Shown here: positions 16,001-22,763 of the stretch, piece after piece
How the letters are laid out: every line of letters starts with the position of its first letter
Position numbering within the stretch: the first letter of the stretch is position 1
Source: an uncultured Eudoraea sp.
Lineage (GTDB): Bacteria > Bacteroidota > Bacteroidia > Flavobacteriales > Flavobacteriaceae
Length of the DNA: 22,896 nucleotides
Reading direction: 5' to 3'
Assembly (NCBI GenBank): GCA_905479615.1
Contig: CAJQNH010000098.1
Location: 1-22,896, forward strand
Notes under the pieces: generated by a model
The model's database searches: none
What the model was told of the DNA's origin: nothing
Seen by the model: only the letters and a program-made list of their open reading frames with translations
Made by a program: the position numbers and the translations under genes

Positions 16001-17425
16001 ACCTTCAACTCCGCTGAGAGAAAGAATAGGTATAAAAACGATCAGGATGATAAACTGACCAAAAATTGCCGAGTTCATCATCTTAGACGCCCCTTGGTAA
16101 GTTATTTTATCTGTGAATTTTATTTTTTCAGAACGAGATAATTTACTCATCTCATCGCGTTTTCCGGTGATTTGAAATGCAATGAATTCAACTATAATTA
16201 CAGCCCCATCTATAATTATTCCAAAGTCGATGGCGCCTAAGCTCATTAAATTTGCGTCAACATCAAAAAGGGACATCATAAAAATAGCAAAAAGTAAACT
16301 GAGCGGAATTACGGAGGCTACCACTAAACCTGAACGTAAATTGCCCAATAGCAGGACGACAACAAAAATTACGATCAGACAGCCAAAAGTCAAATTTTCA
16401 GTAACCGTAAAGGTTGTTTTATTTATAAGCTCACTTCTATCCAGGAAGGCGTTGATTTGCACCCCTTCAGGTAATGTTTTTGATATTGTTGAAACTCGTT
16501 CTTTAACGGCATCAATAACCTTTTTGGAGTTTGCGTCTTTAAGCATCATTACCTGCCCCAAAACCTTTTCACCCTCACCATTGGCTGTGATAGCCCCAAA
16601 ACGTGTGGCACTTCCGAAACCAACTTTAGCCACATCTTTTATATAGATTGGGATTGAATTCTCATTTTTTACTACAATGTTTTCAATGTCTTCCAAAGAT
16701 GTGGCTAAGCCTTCGCCACGAATAAAATAGGCCTGATTTACTTTTTCGATATAACCACCACCTGTAACACTATTGTTCAATTCCAGGGCATTTATGACCT
16801 CTTTTGCAGTGATTTTCATCGCGTTTAGTTTTTCCGTACTAATTGCAACTTCATATTGTTTTAAAAATCCTCCCCAGGTATTCACTTCAACAACCCCGGG
16901 AATACCTGAGAGTTGTCTTTTTACCACCCAATCCTGAATAGTTCTTAAGTCTGCAGTCGAATATTTTTCTTTATATCCCGGTTTTACATCAAGGATATAC
17001 TGGTAGATTTCTCCTAGTCCCGTAGTAATAGGCCCCATTTCCGGGCTACCGAAACCTTCAGGGATTTTCTCCGAGGCTGATTTAATCTTTTCGGCAATTA
17101 ACTGACGGGGCAGATATGTCCCCATTTTATCTTCAAAGACAATGGTCACAACCGATAATCCAAATTTAGAAATAGACCTTATTTCCAGAACACCGGGTAA
17201 ATTCGCCATTTCAAGCTCAACAGGATAGGTAATAAATTGCTCCATGTCCTGGGTAGATAGACTTCTCGAAGTGGTAATTACCTGAACCTGATTATTAGTA
17301 ACATCCGGAACGGCACCAATAGATATTTGAGTTAGGGAATACAGCCCAAATCCAACTAAAATTAGGGTAAATAAGAGGACAATAAACTTCTTCTTAATAC
17401 TGAATTCTATAATACGTGATAACAT
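13088..17425 (-). CDS. czcA: CzcA-type heavy-metal RND pump fused to a C-terminal TolC-like domain
   Basis: This protein exports divalent metal ions. It has 1445 residues against about 1040 for an ordinary CzcA. Residues 1-1035 are a complete pump: TM1 (about 14-32), porter domains, and the TM4 motif DFGIIIDGAVIIVEF with D400, D406 and E413. These match the DFG-x3-DGA-x4-VE signature of CzcA-class (Zn, Co, Cd) pumps, not the CusA signature, although the usual VEN is VEF here. GEFVPTLDEGDF (564-575) and the last membrane segments (to about 1034) follow. Residues about 1050-1068 (NNSNALLIAAILFTPVLSA) look like a signal peptide with an Ala cleavage site. Residues 1072-1445 are a TolC/OEP domain beginning LSLDGLMAIALENNAGL. 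The operon has no separate tolC, so this domain probably supplies the channel. Such fusions are known in Bacteroidota; their maturation is unclear. Confidence 0.95.
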   Translation of the reverse strand: MLSRIIEFSIKKKFIVLLFTLILVGFGLYSLTQISIGAVPDVTNNQVQVITTSRSLSTQDMEQFITYPVELEMANLPGVLEIRSISKFGLSVVTIVFEDKMGTYLPRQLIAEKIKSASEKIPEGFGSPEMGPITTGLGEIYQYILDVKPGYKEKYSTADLRTIQDWVVKRQLSGIPGVVEVNTWGGFLKQYEVAISTEKLNAMKITAKEVINALELNNSVTGGGYIEKVNQAYFIRGEGLATSLEDIENIVVKNENSIPIYIKDVAKVGFGSATRFGAITANGEGEKVLGQVMMLKDANSKKVIDAVKERVSTISKTLPEGVQINAFLDRSELINKTTFTVTENLTFGCLIVIFVVVLLLGNLRSGLVVASVIPLSLLFAIFMMSLFDVDANLMSLGAIDFGIIIDGAVIIVEFIAFQITGKRDEMSKLSRSEKIKFTDKITYQGASKMMNSAIFGQFIILIVFIPILSLSGVEGKMFRPMALAFSFALIGAMILCFTYVPVVSSLFLKPSDPSKKNISFYIMQWLNNSFARTIHWAFKRKKIVLSLAVTVLLLTIPFFISLGGEFVPTLDEGDFVIQPVLKTGTSLSKTVETTTKIEQILLNNFPEVKQVVTRIGAAEVPTDPMSMEESDVIIILNSKKEWVSANSKDELANKFKEALSILPGIEVEFTQPIEMRFNELITGVKADIAIKIFGEDLEILSKIGNQIKSLIENVNGAADITVEKIVGLPQMNVRYKREKIARYGLNIKELNDMIAMGFAGKKVGSVYEGEKRFDLVVRLTNDNRQDIDNLKNLFVDLPSNGKIPLSELADISYQKGAAKISRDDTKRRIVVGINVRNRDLQSVVDDVQNLINDHITLPAGYSISYGGQFENLQSAKSRLMVAVPIALALIFVLLYLAFKSIKETLIIFTAIPLSSVGGVLLLWMRDLPFSISAGVGFIALFGIAVLNGIVLIEHFKELKLEKFESMEALIIQGTKDRLRAVLLTASAAALGFLPMAISTNVGAEVQRPLATVVIGGLVSATFLTLIVLPVLYSIFSKPGKLVPTRLLKKNNSNALLIAAILFTPVLSAQESGLSLDGLMAIALENNAGLKADSLKVNESDAMISSAFSFDKTRVYYEYDENNLAFNGEPINVFGVQQDFLFPTVYFSKKKVNKAGYNLESSAYEIQKKRLKKEVTARFYDYQYAKEKEFIYKQIDSLFRDFATIAERRFELGETNYLEKITTQSRQKQIQIKLDEAEQDVVLAYVNLTKMVQVEDSINIRMAAQKKVTLSPVGLENSIELEYYSKRVNLFDNQRKYEKQLLLPDLSLSYFLGSNSNLNQNLYGYYLGLKIPLLFFGQSSKIKASSIARDIAVEQSKEYEVQLNNEYMALNAKLIKQEKALKYYEEEGTVISDEILKTATLSFKNGEINYFQYILSLENAYEIKLDYLNSLNDYNQTVIAINYLTY

Positions 17426-17438
17426 AATTCATGGAATA

Positions 17439-17453
17439 ATGATTGATAATCAT
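17439..17453. promoter_or_regulatory. Palindrome upstream of czcA, Fur/Zur-like candidate operator
   Basis: ATGATTGATAATCAT has perfect 6-base arms (ATGATT and AATCAT) and fits a 7-1-7 pattern around the central A with one mismatch, as in Fur-family boxes. It lies 13 bases upstream of the czcA start, in the 79-base gap after the His-rich protein gene. No Fur-family gene is in the window and AT-rich DNA gives such palindromes by chance, so this is tentative. Confidence 0.3.
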
Positions 17454-17504
17454 GCATAATTAGTAAGGAAAATTATGCCTGCGAAAAAAATAAACCAAGA
17501 TGAA

Positions 17505-17909
17505 TTATACCGCGCGGGGGGGTTGGAAAGGGGCTTCTTTCTCGCAATTAGAATATGAAGCCTGATAAAAGAAATCTGTAGTTGAAGTTACCAAATCGTC
17601 AACGGGTTTAATATGATATGTTTGCAAATCCTTTATCATAAAAGCTGAAAGCAACGTCATATGGGGCTGGTGCTGAAATGGCAATTCTTCGTGATCTTGT
17701 TTTTCTTCCTGATGTTTTTTAGAATGGTCCGCTTCAAGCTCCCCATAATGCTTGGAAATAAAGACAAACAAGTTATCTCCATATTTCTCAGAATGAAATT
17801 TGGCATGCTCTATTAATTCACTAAGATCAACAAGATCGCTGATACATATGTTGAAACTTTGTATCAGAATAAGTAAAGAAGCCGTTATGGAAACTAGTTT
17901 TACCATCAT
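17505..17909 (-). CDS. Small exported His-rich protein of unknown function, metal-efflux operon
   Basis: I do not recognise a named family. The protein has 134 residues with an N-terminal hydrophobic segment (about 4-24, VKLVSITASLLILIQSFNIC) that reads as a signal peptide, so it is probably periplasmic or membrane-anchored. It contains nine His residues, most in a charged stretch near residues 53-83 (HYGELEADHSKKHQEEKQDH and a following HQPH), suggesting metal binding. The C-terminus ends FQPPRAV. Two Met codons stand together at the start (17909 or 17906). It lies 79 bases upstream of czcA and 39 bases downstream of the PPK2 genes on the same strand. A periplasmic metal-binding or sensing helper of the pump is a reasonable inference. 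Small His-rich proteins in this position are common near Bacteroidota CzcA genes as far as I recall. Confidence 0.75.
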   Translation of the reverse strand: MMVKLVSITASLLILIQSFNICISDLVDLSELIEHAKFHSEKYGDNLFVFISKHYGELEADHSKKHQEEKQDHEELPFQHQPHMTLLSAFMIKDLQTYHIKPVDDLVTSTTDFFYQASYSNCEKEAPFQPPRAV

Positions 17910-17948
17910 AATCCTTGAGTAAATATACGATAATCTGGAATATTCTTA

Positions 17949-18758
17949 TTAGACCTCCTCCTCTTCAACAATTTCATAAGGAATAGTATCTATTATATAA
18001 CTTAAGGCCTTAATTCTGGCGTCCGTTTTTTTGTCAGCATCTATAATCACCCATGGAGAATCTTTTAAATCTGTGTGATCAAACATTTTCACCTTGAATT
18101 CAGTGTATTCATCCCACAATTCCTGGGCTTTTTCGTCTACCGCGGTCATTTTCCACTTTTTTAGAGGATCAGATTTAATCTCCTTAAACCGAAAAGCTTG
18201 TTCCTCTTTGGAAATTGAAAAATAGAATTTTATTAAATAAGTATCCGAATCCATGATCATTCTTTCAAAACTATTTACCTGTTTCATAAAATTCTGATAC
18301 TGCAGTTTGGTGCAAAAACCATTCACTGGTTCTACAACAGCCCGGTTATACCAACTTCGGTCAAAAAAGACCATTTCACCGGGTTTTGGAAGTTTGTTTA
18401 CATAGCGTTGAAAATACCATTGCCCCCGTTCCTCGACAGTTGGTTTGGGCAGGGCAACAATCCTGTATTGCCTGGGATTAATATATGCGGTGATTCTTCT
18501 TATGGCTCCGCCTTTACCCGCCGCATCCCGGCCTTCAAAAATTACCACTATTTTTTTGTTTTTTGCTATTACCCAATTTTGAAGCTTAATAAGTTCTGTC
18601 TGAAGCTCTTTAATTTTCAGTTCGTGCTTCGTTAATCGCAAGGCCTTTTCAACATTAGTCTTCTTATCAGATAATAGACTTCTCAATCCAATAGGCGAGT
18701 TAAGCAATGAAATATCATCTTCACTAAGTTCAATATGTTTCGTGTCCTTTGGTGTCAT
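17949..18758 (-). CDS. ppk2: Polyphosphate kinase 2 family protein (copy 2 of a tandem pair)
   Basis: PPK2 enzymes transfer phosphate between polyphosphate and nucleotides. The protein has 269 residues, a one-domain PPK2. Walker A is GRDAAGKGG (76-84, Lys82) followed by AIRR; Walker B is FFDRSWYNR (Asp133, Arg134) followed by AVVEP. KLPKPGEMV precedes Walker B, and the lid region carries the SDPLKKWKMTAVD stretch. The FEGRDAAGKGG form is typical of class I enzymes that act on nucleoside diphosphates, unlike the FQAMDAAGKDG form of class III. The C-terminus is acidic (EIVEEEEV). Its ATG lies 3 bases after the stop of the paralogous upstream gene, so both are co-translated. The His-rich and czcA genes follow 39 bases later and may share the transcript. 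Confidence 0.93.
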   Translation of the reverse strand: MTPKDTKHIELSEDDISLLNSPIGLRSLLSDKKTNVEKALRLTKHELKIKELQTELIKLQNWVIAKNKKIVVIFEGRDAAGKGGAIRRITAYINPRQYRIVALPKPTVEERGQWYFQRYVNKLPKPGEMVFFDRSWYNRAVVEPVNGFCTKLQYQNFMKQVNSFERMIMDSDTYLIKFYFSISKEEQAFRFKEIKSDPLKKWKMTAVDEKAQELWDEYTEFKVKMFDHTDLKDSPWVIIDADKKTDARIKALSYIIDTIPYEIVEEEEV

Positions 18759-18761
18759 TTT

Positions 18762-19607
18762 CTATATATCAATTTGTTCAATATGCCTGTAATACCGGAG
18801 AACTATGTTAGGATCTGGTAATATGCTTGTTTTGTGTTTTGTTTTTCTCGTATAATCAAACTTGGAAAGTACATAACGAATACTCTCAAGACGAGCAGTC
18901 TTTTTGCTGTTGGCCTTTACAATTATCCATGGACTGAAAGTGGTGTGCGTTTTGGAAAACATTTGTTCTTTATAATAACTGTATTTATCCCACAAGGCCT
19001 GTCCTTTTTTATCTACCGGACTAAATTTCCATTTTTTTAAAGGATTTAATAACCGACTTTCTATTCGCTTTTTTTGTTCTTTTTTAGAAATAGAAAACCA
19101 AAATTTTATAAGCTGAACACCATCTTCATATAGCATATGTTCAAACCCGGGAACCTGAACCATAAATTGGTTATAATCATGCTTATTGCAAAAGCCCATT
19201 ACGGGTTCAACCACTGCTCTGTTATACCAGCTCCTGTCAAAAAAAACAATCTCGCCGGGATTTGGGAGTTCTTTAATATATCTCCTAAAATACCATTGTC
19301 CGCCTTCCACGTCGGTAGGTTTAGAAAGTGCGACAACCCTCATTGATCTTGGATTAAGGTGTTCCGTAAAACGTTTAATAGCACCTCCTTTACCTGCTGC
19401 GTCTCTACCTTCAAAAATTATGGCGACCCTTAGTTTTCTTTTAATTACCCATCGCTGTAAGTTTACTAATTCTATCTGTAAAAGTCTTAGTTCTTCTTCA
19501 TATCGAAGTGCATTAAGAACCTTAGAAATATCCAGGTCCTTTTGATTGGCTATGGCAATTAGGTCTTTTCTCTTTTTAGCATTTAGAAAATCTTCCGGTA
19601 AATACAT
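18762..19607 (-). CDS. ppk2: Polyphosphate kinase 2 family protein (copy 1 of a tandem pair)
   Basis: This is a second one-domain PPK2, 281 residues, clearly homologous to the gene that follows but well diverged. Walker A is GRDAAGKGG (67-75, Lys73) with AIKR after it; Walker B is FFDRSWYNR (Asp124, Arg125) with AVVEPVMGFC. The lid stretch NPLKKWKFSPVD is conserved. It has a basic C-terminal extension (about 250-281, DYTRKTKHKT then NIVLRYYRHIEQIDI) absent from copy 2, whose tail is acidic. All catalytic motifs are intact in both copies, so neither is an obvious pseudogene. It is first in the minus-strand run and divergent from the S9 peptidase gene across a 220-base intergenic region. No full TAnnTTTG element was found in front of it; TATATTTT (19646-19639, minus) is one mismatch away. 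Confidence 0.93.
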   Translation of the reverse strand: MYLPEDFLNAKKRKDLIAIANQKDLDISKVLNALRYEEELRLLQIELVNLQRWVIKRKLRVAIIFEGRDAAGKGGAIKRFTEHLNPRSMRVVALSKPTDVEGGQWYFRRYIKELPNPGEIVFFDRSWYNRAVVEPVMGFCNKHDYNQFMVQVPGFEHMLYEDGVQLIKFWFSISKKEQKKRIESRLLNPLKKWKFSPVDKKGQALWDKYSYYKEQMFSKTHTTFSPWIIVKANSKKTARLESIRYVLSKFDYTRKTKHKTSILPDPNIVLRYYRHIEQIDI

Positions 19608-19669
19608 TTGGTGCTTGAATTATATAAAGAGATCAAGGTGAAAATATAAGTTTTGATTACCTCTTAAAA

Positions 19670-19700
19670 TTTGGTCATAACTCTAAAGGTACTAATTTTG
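19670..19700 (+). promoter_or_regulatory. Promoter of the S9 peptidase operon
   Basis: TTTG (19670-19673), 19 bases, then TAATTTTG (19693-19700) is a full match to the Bacteroidota promoter pattern TTTG and TAnnTTTG with typical spacing. It predicts a leader of about 120 bases before the ATG at 19828, much longer than the leaders predicted for the other promoters here. The rest of the 19608-19827 intergenic region holds no gene that I can see. Confidence 0.6.
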
Positions 19701-19827
19701 ATCAATTATTTTAACACCTTCAGACTTGTTTTTCTTTGAAATTAATCCACAGAATAAAGGCTTGCCTGTAAATTGTTTTACTTCATGTTAATGATTAAGT
19801 TTAGAGCGTATTTAAAAACCTTATACT

Positions 19828-21873
19828 ATGATTCTTAGGAAAATATGTTATGCCATTATTCTATTATTGATAGGATCCCAAGCTTACACCCAAAAACAAA
19901 AATTCAGCTATTTGGATATATTTAAACTTGAATATGTTTCTGATCCCCAAATAGCACCAAACAGTTCCCGGATAATTTATAGAAGGATGGGTTTTGATAT
20001 TATGAAAGATAAGGCTGATGGTAACCTTTGGATTATTAATTCTGATGGTTCGGGACATCAAAAGCTTAGCTCTCGCGAAGAGAGTGAACACAGTCCCCGA
20101 TGGTCTCCAAATGGAGACAGGATAGCATTTATTAGCACAACAAGTGAAGGTTCTGAGATTTATATGTATTGGTTGGAGAGCGGTAAGCTGGCAAAAATTA
20201 GCCAACTTCCATTTAGCCCAAGTGCGTTAACATGGTCACCCAAGGGTGACCAATTGGCATTTTCTATGAATGTTGAAAAAGATCCTCCGGTTATTGCAAA
20301 AATCCCCAAGAAACCGGAAGGTGCAAAGTGGGCTGAAAAGCCAAGAATTACAGATCGACTATATCATGAGGCAGATGGACGAGGTTACATAAGGCCGGGC
20401 TTTAATCACATCTTTGTAATTCCAGCTCAAGGAGGAGCATTTAGACAGATCACGGCCGAGGATTATCACCATAGAGGAAAGCTTTCCTGGTCTGCAGATG
20501 GAGATAAAATATTTTTCTCTGCAAACAGAACGGAGAACTGGGAATATGATTTTCGGAACAGTGAAATTTATGAGGTGGAGGTTGCAACAGGTCGGATAAA
20601 GGCTTTGACTGAGAGAAAGGGACCGGATAATAATCCAGCGGTATCCCCAAATGGCAGGTATATCGCTTATTTAGGATACGAGGATAAAGTACAAACGTAT
20701 CAGGTTCGAGAACTACAAATCATGAATAATGACGGTACGGACAGCAGGGTTTTATCTGCAGCTTTGGACAGGAGTATTAGCAGTATGATTTGGGATGAAA
20801 AGAATACGGGACTTTATATTAAATACGATGATAAGGGGAACACCAAAGTTGGTTATATTTCATTGGATGGAAAAATTACTAAACTTGCAGATAACCTGGG
20901 AGGTACTTCTATTGGGCGGCCCTATGCCGGAGGTTCTTTCAGCGTTTCCAAAGATGGTGCCATGGCCTATACACATAGCAGGCCTGATTACCCGGCTGAG
21001 GTTGCGGTAATGAACCTGAAGTCTAAAAGAACAACTAAGATTACTGCTCTTAATAAGGCACTTTTTGACTATAGAATTTTGGGTAATGTTGAAGAAGTTT
21101 GGTACAAATCTACGGTAGATCAGAGAGAACTTCAGGGCTGGGTGGTATACCCGCCGAATTATGACAAGAACAAAAAATATCCGTTTCTGGTTGAAAATCA
21201 TGGAGGACCAGTTCTTAATTATGGCGACAGGTTTTCTGCAGAGATGCAGCTATATGCGGCGGCGGGTTATATCGTATTTTACCCCAACGCCAGGGGAAGT
21301 ACTAGTTATGGTGAAGAATTTGGCAATCTTCTATATAATAATTATCCGGGTGACGATTATAGTGATGTCATGGACGGGGTAGATCATTGTATCAAAAAAG
21401 GAATTGCCCATGAAGATCAACTATATGTTACAGGGGGAAGTGCAGGGGGTATAATGACGGCATGGATAATTGGTAAAAACAACAGGTTCAAGGCTGCCGT
21501 GGTAGCCAAACCGGTAATGAACTGGATAAGCAAAACCCTGGTAGCGGATAATTATTTTGGCTATGCCAATTCTCGGTATCCGGGTCAGCCCTGGGAAAAT
21601 TTTGAAGGTTATTGGAAATTTTCTCCCTTGTCTCTCGTTGGTAATATAGAAACCCCAACAATGGTTATGGTAGGAATGGAAGATTTAAGAACTCCTCCAA
21701 GTGAGGCTAAACAGCTTTATCACGCCTTAAAACTAAGGAAAATTGAAACTGTTTTAGTTGAAATCCCTGGGGCGAGTCATGGTATTGCAAATAAACCCAG
21801 TAATTTAATTACAAAAATTGCACATACCCTGGCATGGTTTGAGAAATACAGGCAAGAAACTGAAAATGAATAG
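19828..21873 (+). CDS. S9 family serine peptidase (prolyl oligopeptidase/acylaminoacyl peptidase type), exported
   Basis: This enzyme cleaves short peptides, probably in the periplasm. It has 681 residues. A signal peptide ends near SQAYTQ (about 22). Residues about 30-420 form a beta-propeller with TolB/WD40-like repeats recognisable by WSPNGDR, WSPKGDQ, WSADGDK and VSPNGRY. The C-terminal alpha/beta-hydrolase domain has the oxyanion-region stretch FYPNARGSTSYGEEF and the nucleophile motif GGSAGG with Ser538. The likely acid is Asp619 in GMEDLRTPPSEA, and His651 lies in GASHG. All three catalytic residues are present. Its substrate may be dipeptides or blocked N-termini and cannot be settled here. 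The next gene starts 3 bases after its stop codon. Confidence 0.93.
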   Translation: MILRKICYAIILLLIGSQAYTQKQKFSYLDIFKLEYVSDPQIAPNSSRIIYRRMGFDIMKDKADGNLWIINSDGSGHQKLSSREESEHSPRWSPNGDRIAFISTTSEGSEIYMYWLESGKLAKISQLPFSPSALTWSPKGDQLAFSMNVEKDPPVIAKIPKKPEGAKWAEKPRITDRLYHEADGRGYIRPGFNHIFVIPAQGGAFRQITAEDYHHRGKLSWSADGDKIFFSANRTENWEYDFRNSEIYEVEVATGRIKALTERKGPDNNPAVSPNGRYIAYLGYEDKVQTYQVRELQIMNNDGTDSRVLSAALDRSISSMIWDEKNTGLYIKYDDKGNTKVGYISLDGKITKLADNLGGTSIGRPYAGGSFSVSKDGAMAYTHSRPDYPAEVAVMNLKSKRTTKITALNKALFDYRILGNVEEVWYKSTVDQRELQGWVVYPPNYDKNKKYPFLVENHGGPVLNYGDRFSAEMQLYAAAGYIVFYPNARGSTSYGEEFGNLLYNNYPGDDYSDVMDGVDHCIKKGIAHEDQLYVTGGSAGGIMTAWIIGKNNRFKAAVVAKPVMNWISKTLVADNYFGYANSRYPGQPWENFEGYWKFSPLSLVGNIETPTMVMVGMEDLRTPPSEAKQLYHALKLRKIETVLVEIPGASHGIANKPSNLITKIAHTLAWFEKYRQETENE

Positions 21874-21876
21874 GTT

Positions 21877-22317
21877 ATGAAAGGCAAAAAAAGGCATTGG
21901 TTTTGGAATATACTTATAGTCCTAACTATTATTGTCTGTTTATTGAGCTTTTTGGCACACTATAAAAATTGGATATGGAAGAAAGCGGATAGCATCGAGA
22001 TTTTATCGGGGGTGTATTATATGGAGTTACCATTTAAGACCATAAATGAAGTATCAATGGTAAGCAAAATTCCCTCTTTGGTTCGTAAAAATGGTTTTTC
22101 GGCCTGGGAAAAGGAAAAAGGAATTTTTAAAGATTCTCTGAATGAAGAAAAACTCGTTTATGTTTATGTAGACAACTTACACCATCAAAAGATCAGATTA
22201 ACATACAACGATTCCCTTCTACTTTTTATTAATTTGTCTGATTCTGTTAAAACAAAAGAATTATATCTTTACCTTGAAGAAAAAATAGATGCCCAAGAGA
22301 TACAATTAATTCCGTAA
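21877..22317 (+). CDS. Hypothetical protein with one N-terminal membrane segment
   Basis: I do not recognise a family. The protein has 146 residues. A basic N-terminus (MKGKKRHWFW) precedes one hydrophobic helix (about 10-27, ILIVLTIIVCLLSFLAHY), giving an inner-membrane anchor with the rest probably in the periplasm. The soluble part alternates strands and charged turns, with EILSGVYYMELPFKTI and a Ser-rich loop. It ends near the hydrophobic IQLIP. Its ATG lies 3 bases after the S9 peptidase stop codon, so co-translation is likely. A role with the peptidase or the following DUF2141 protein cannot be read from the sequence. Confidence 0.8.
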   Translation: MKGKKRHWFWNILIVLTIIVCLLSFLAHYKNWIWKKADSIEILSGVYYMELPFKTINEVSMVSKIPSLVRKNGFSAWEKEKGIFKDSLNEEKLVYVYVDNLHHQKIRLTYNDSLLLFINLSDSVKTKELYLYLEEKIDAQEIQLIP

Positions 22318-22355
22318 ATCAGAGTTTTCTAGTACAAAACAAATAATTTATTCTA

Positions 22356-22763
22356 ATGAAATTACTTTTCCTAAATCTGCTGCTTTTGCCTTTTATGTTG
22401 TTTTCTCAGAACAAACTTTCTGTAGACGTAACCGGGGTTAAAAGCAATAACGGCAGTGTACTTGTTGCAGTATATGATAGTTCGGATAGTTTTTTGGATT
22501 CAGATAAAATGTTTTCAGGAGGTAGCAGTAAAGCGGAATTAGGGAATACATTGGTAATAATTGATGATTTACCGGATGGGGAGTATGCACTGGCAATTTT
22601 TCATGATGAAGATGGTGATGACGAATTAGATACTAACTGGATTGGAATCCCTAAGGAACCGATTTGTTTTTCCATTGGAAAAATGAAAACATTTGGGCCT
22701 CCAAAATATAGTGAATGCGCGTTCAAAGTAGAAGGAGATAAAGAAATCCAGGTTTCTCTTTAA
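22356..22763 (+). CDS. DUF2141 domain-containing exported protein
   Basis: This small exported protein of a family without an assigned function has 135 residues. A signal peptide (MKLLFLNLLLLPFMLFSQ) is followed by the DUF2141 domain, a beta-sandwich-like fold. VTGVKSNNGSVLVAVYDS opens the domain, then DDLPDGEYALAIFHDEDGDD and LDTNWIGIPKE. HDEDGDDELDTN (83-94) has the Asp spacing of a calcium-binding loop. GPPKYSECAF (114-123) is the conserved closing segment. It is 38 bases downstream of the hypothetical membrane protein on the same strand, likely in the same operon. DUF2141 genes often lie near carotenoid or sterol genes in other bacteria as I recall. Here the lycopene cyclase is about 14 kb away, so no link is claimed. 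Confidence 0.88.
   Translation: MKLLFLNLLLLPFMLFSQNKLSVDVTGVKSNNGSVLVAVYDSSDSFLDSDKMFSGGSSKAELGNTLVIIDDLPDGEYALAIFHDEDGDDELDTNWIGIPKEPICFSIGKMKTFGPPKYSECAFKVEGDKEIQVSL

Noticed and set aside
15432..16646. Two plus-strand open frames of 144 and 154 codons
   Set aside because: Both lie wholly inside czcA on the opposite strand and look like mirror-frame artefacts, rich in Ser, Thr and Ile without family features.
13088..17425. Assembly or sequencing error joining czcA and a tolC gene
   Set aside because: The frame is open and uniform across the junction, the length matches known Bacteroidota CzcA-TolC fusions, and the operon has no other tolC.
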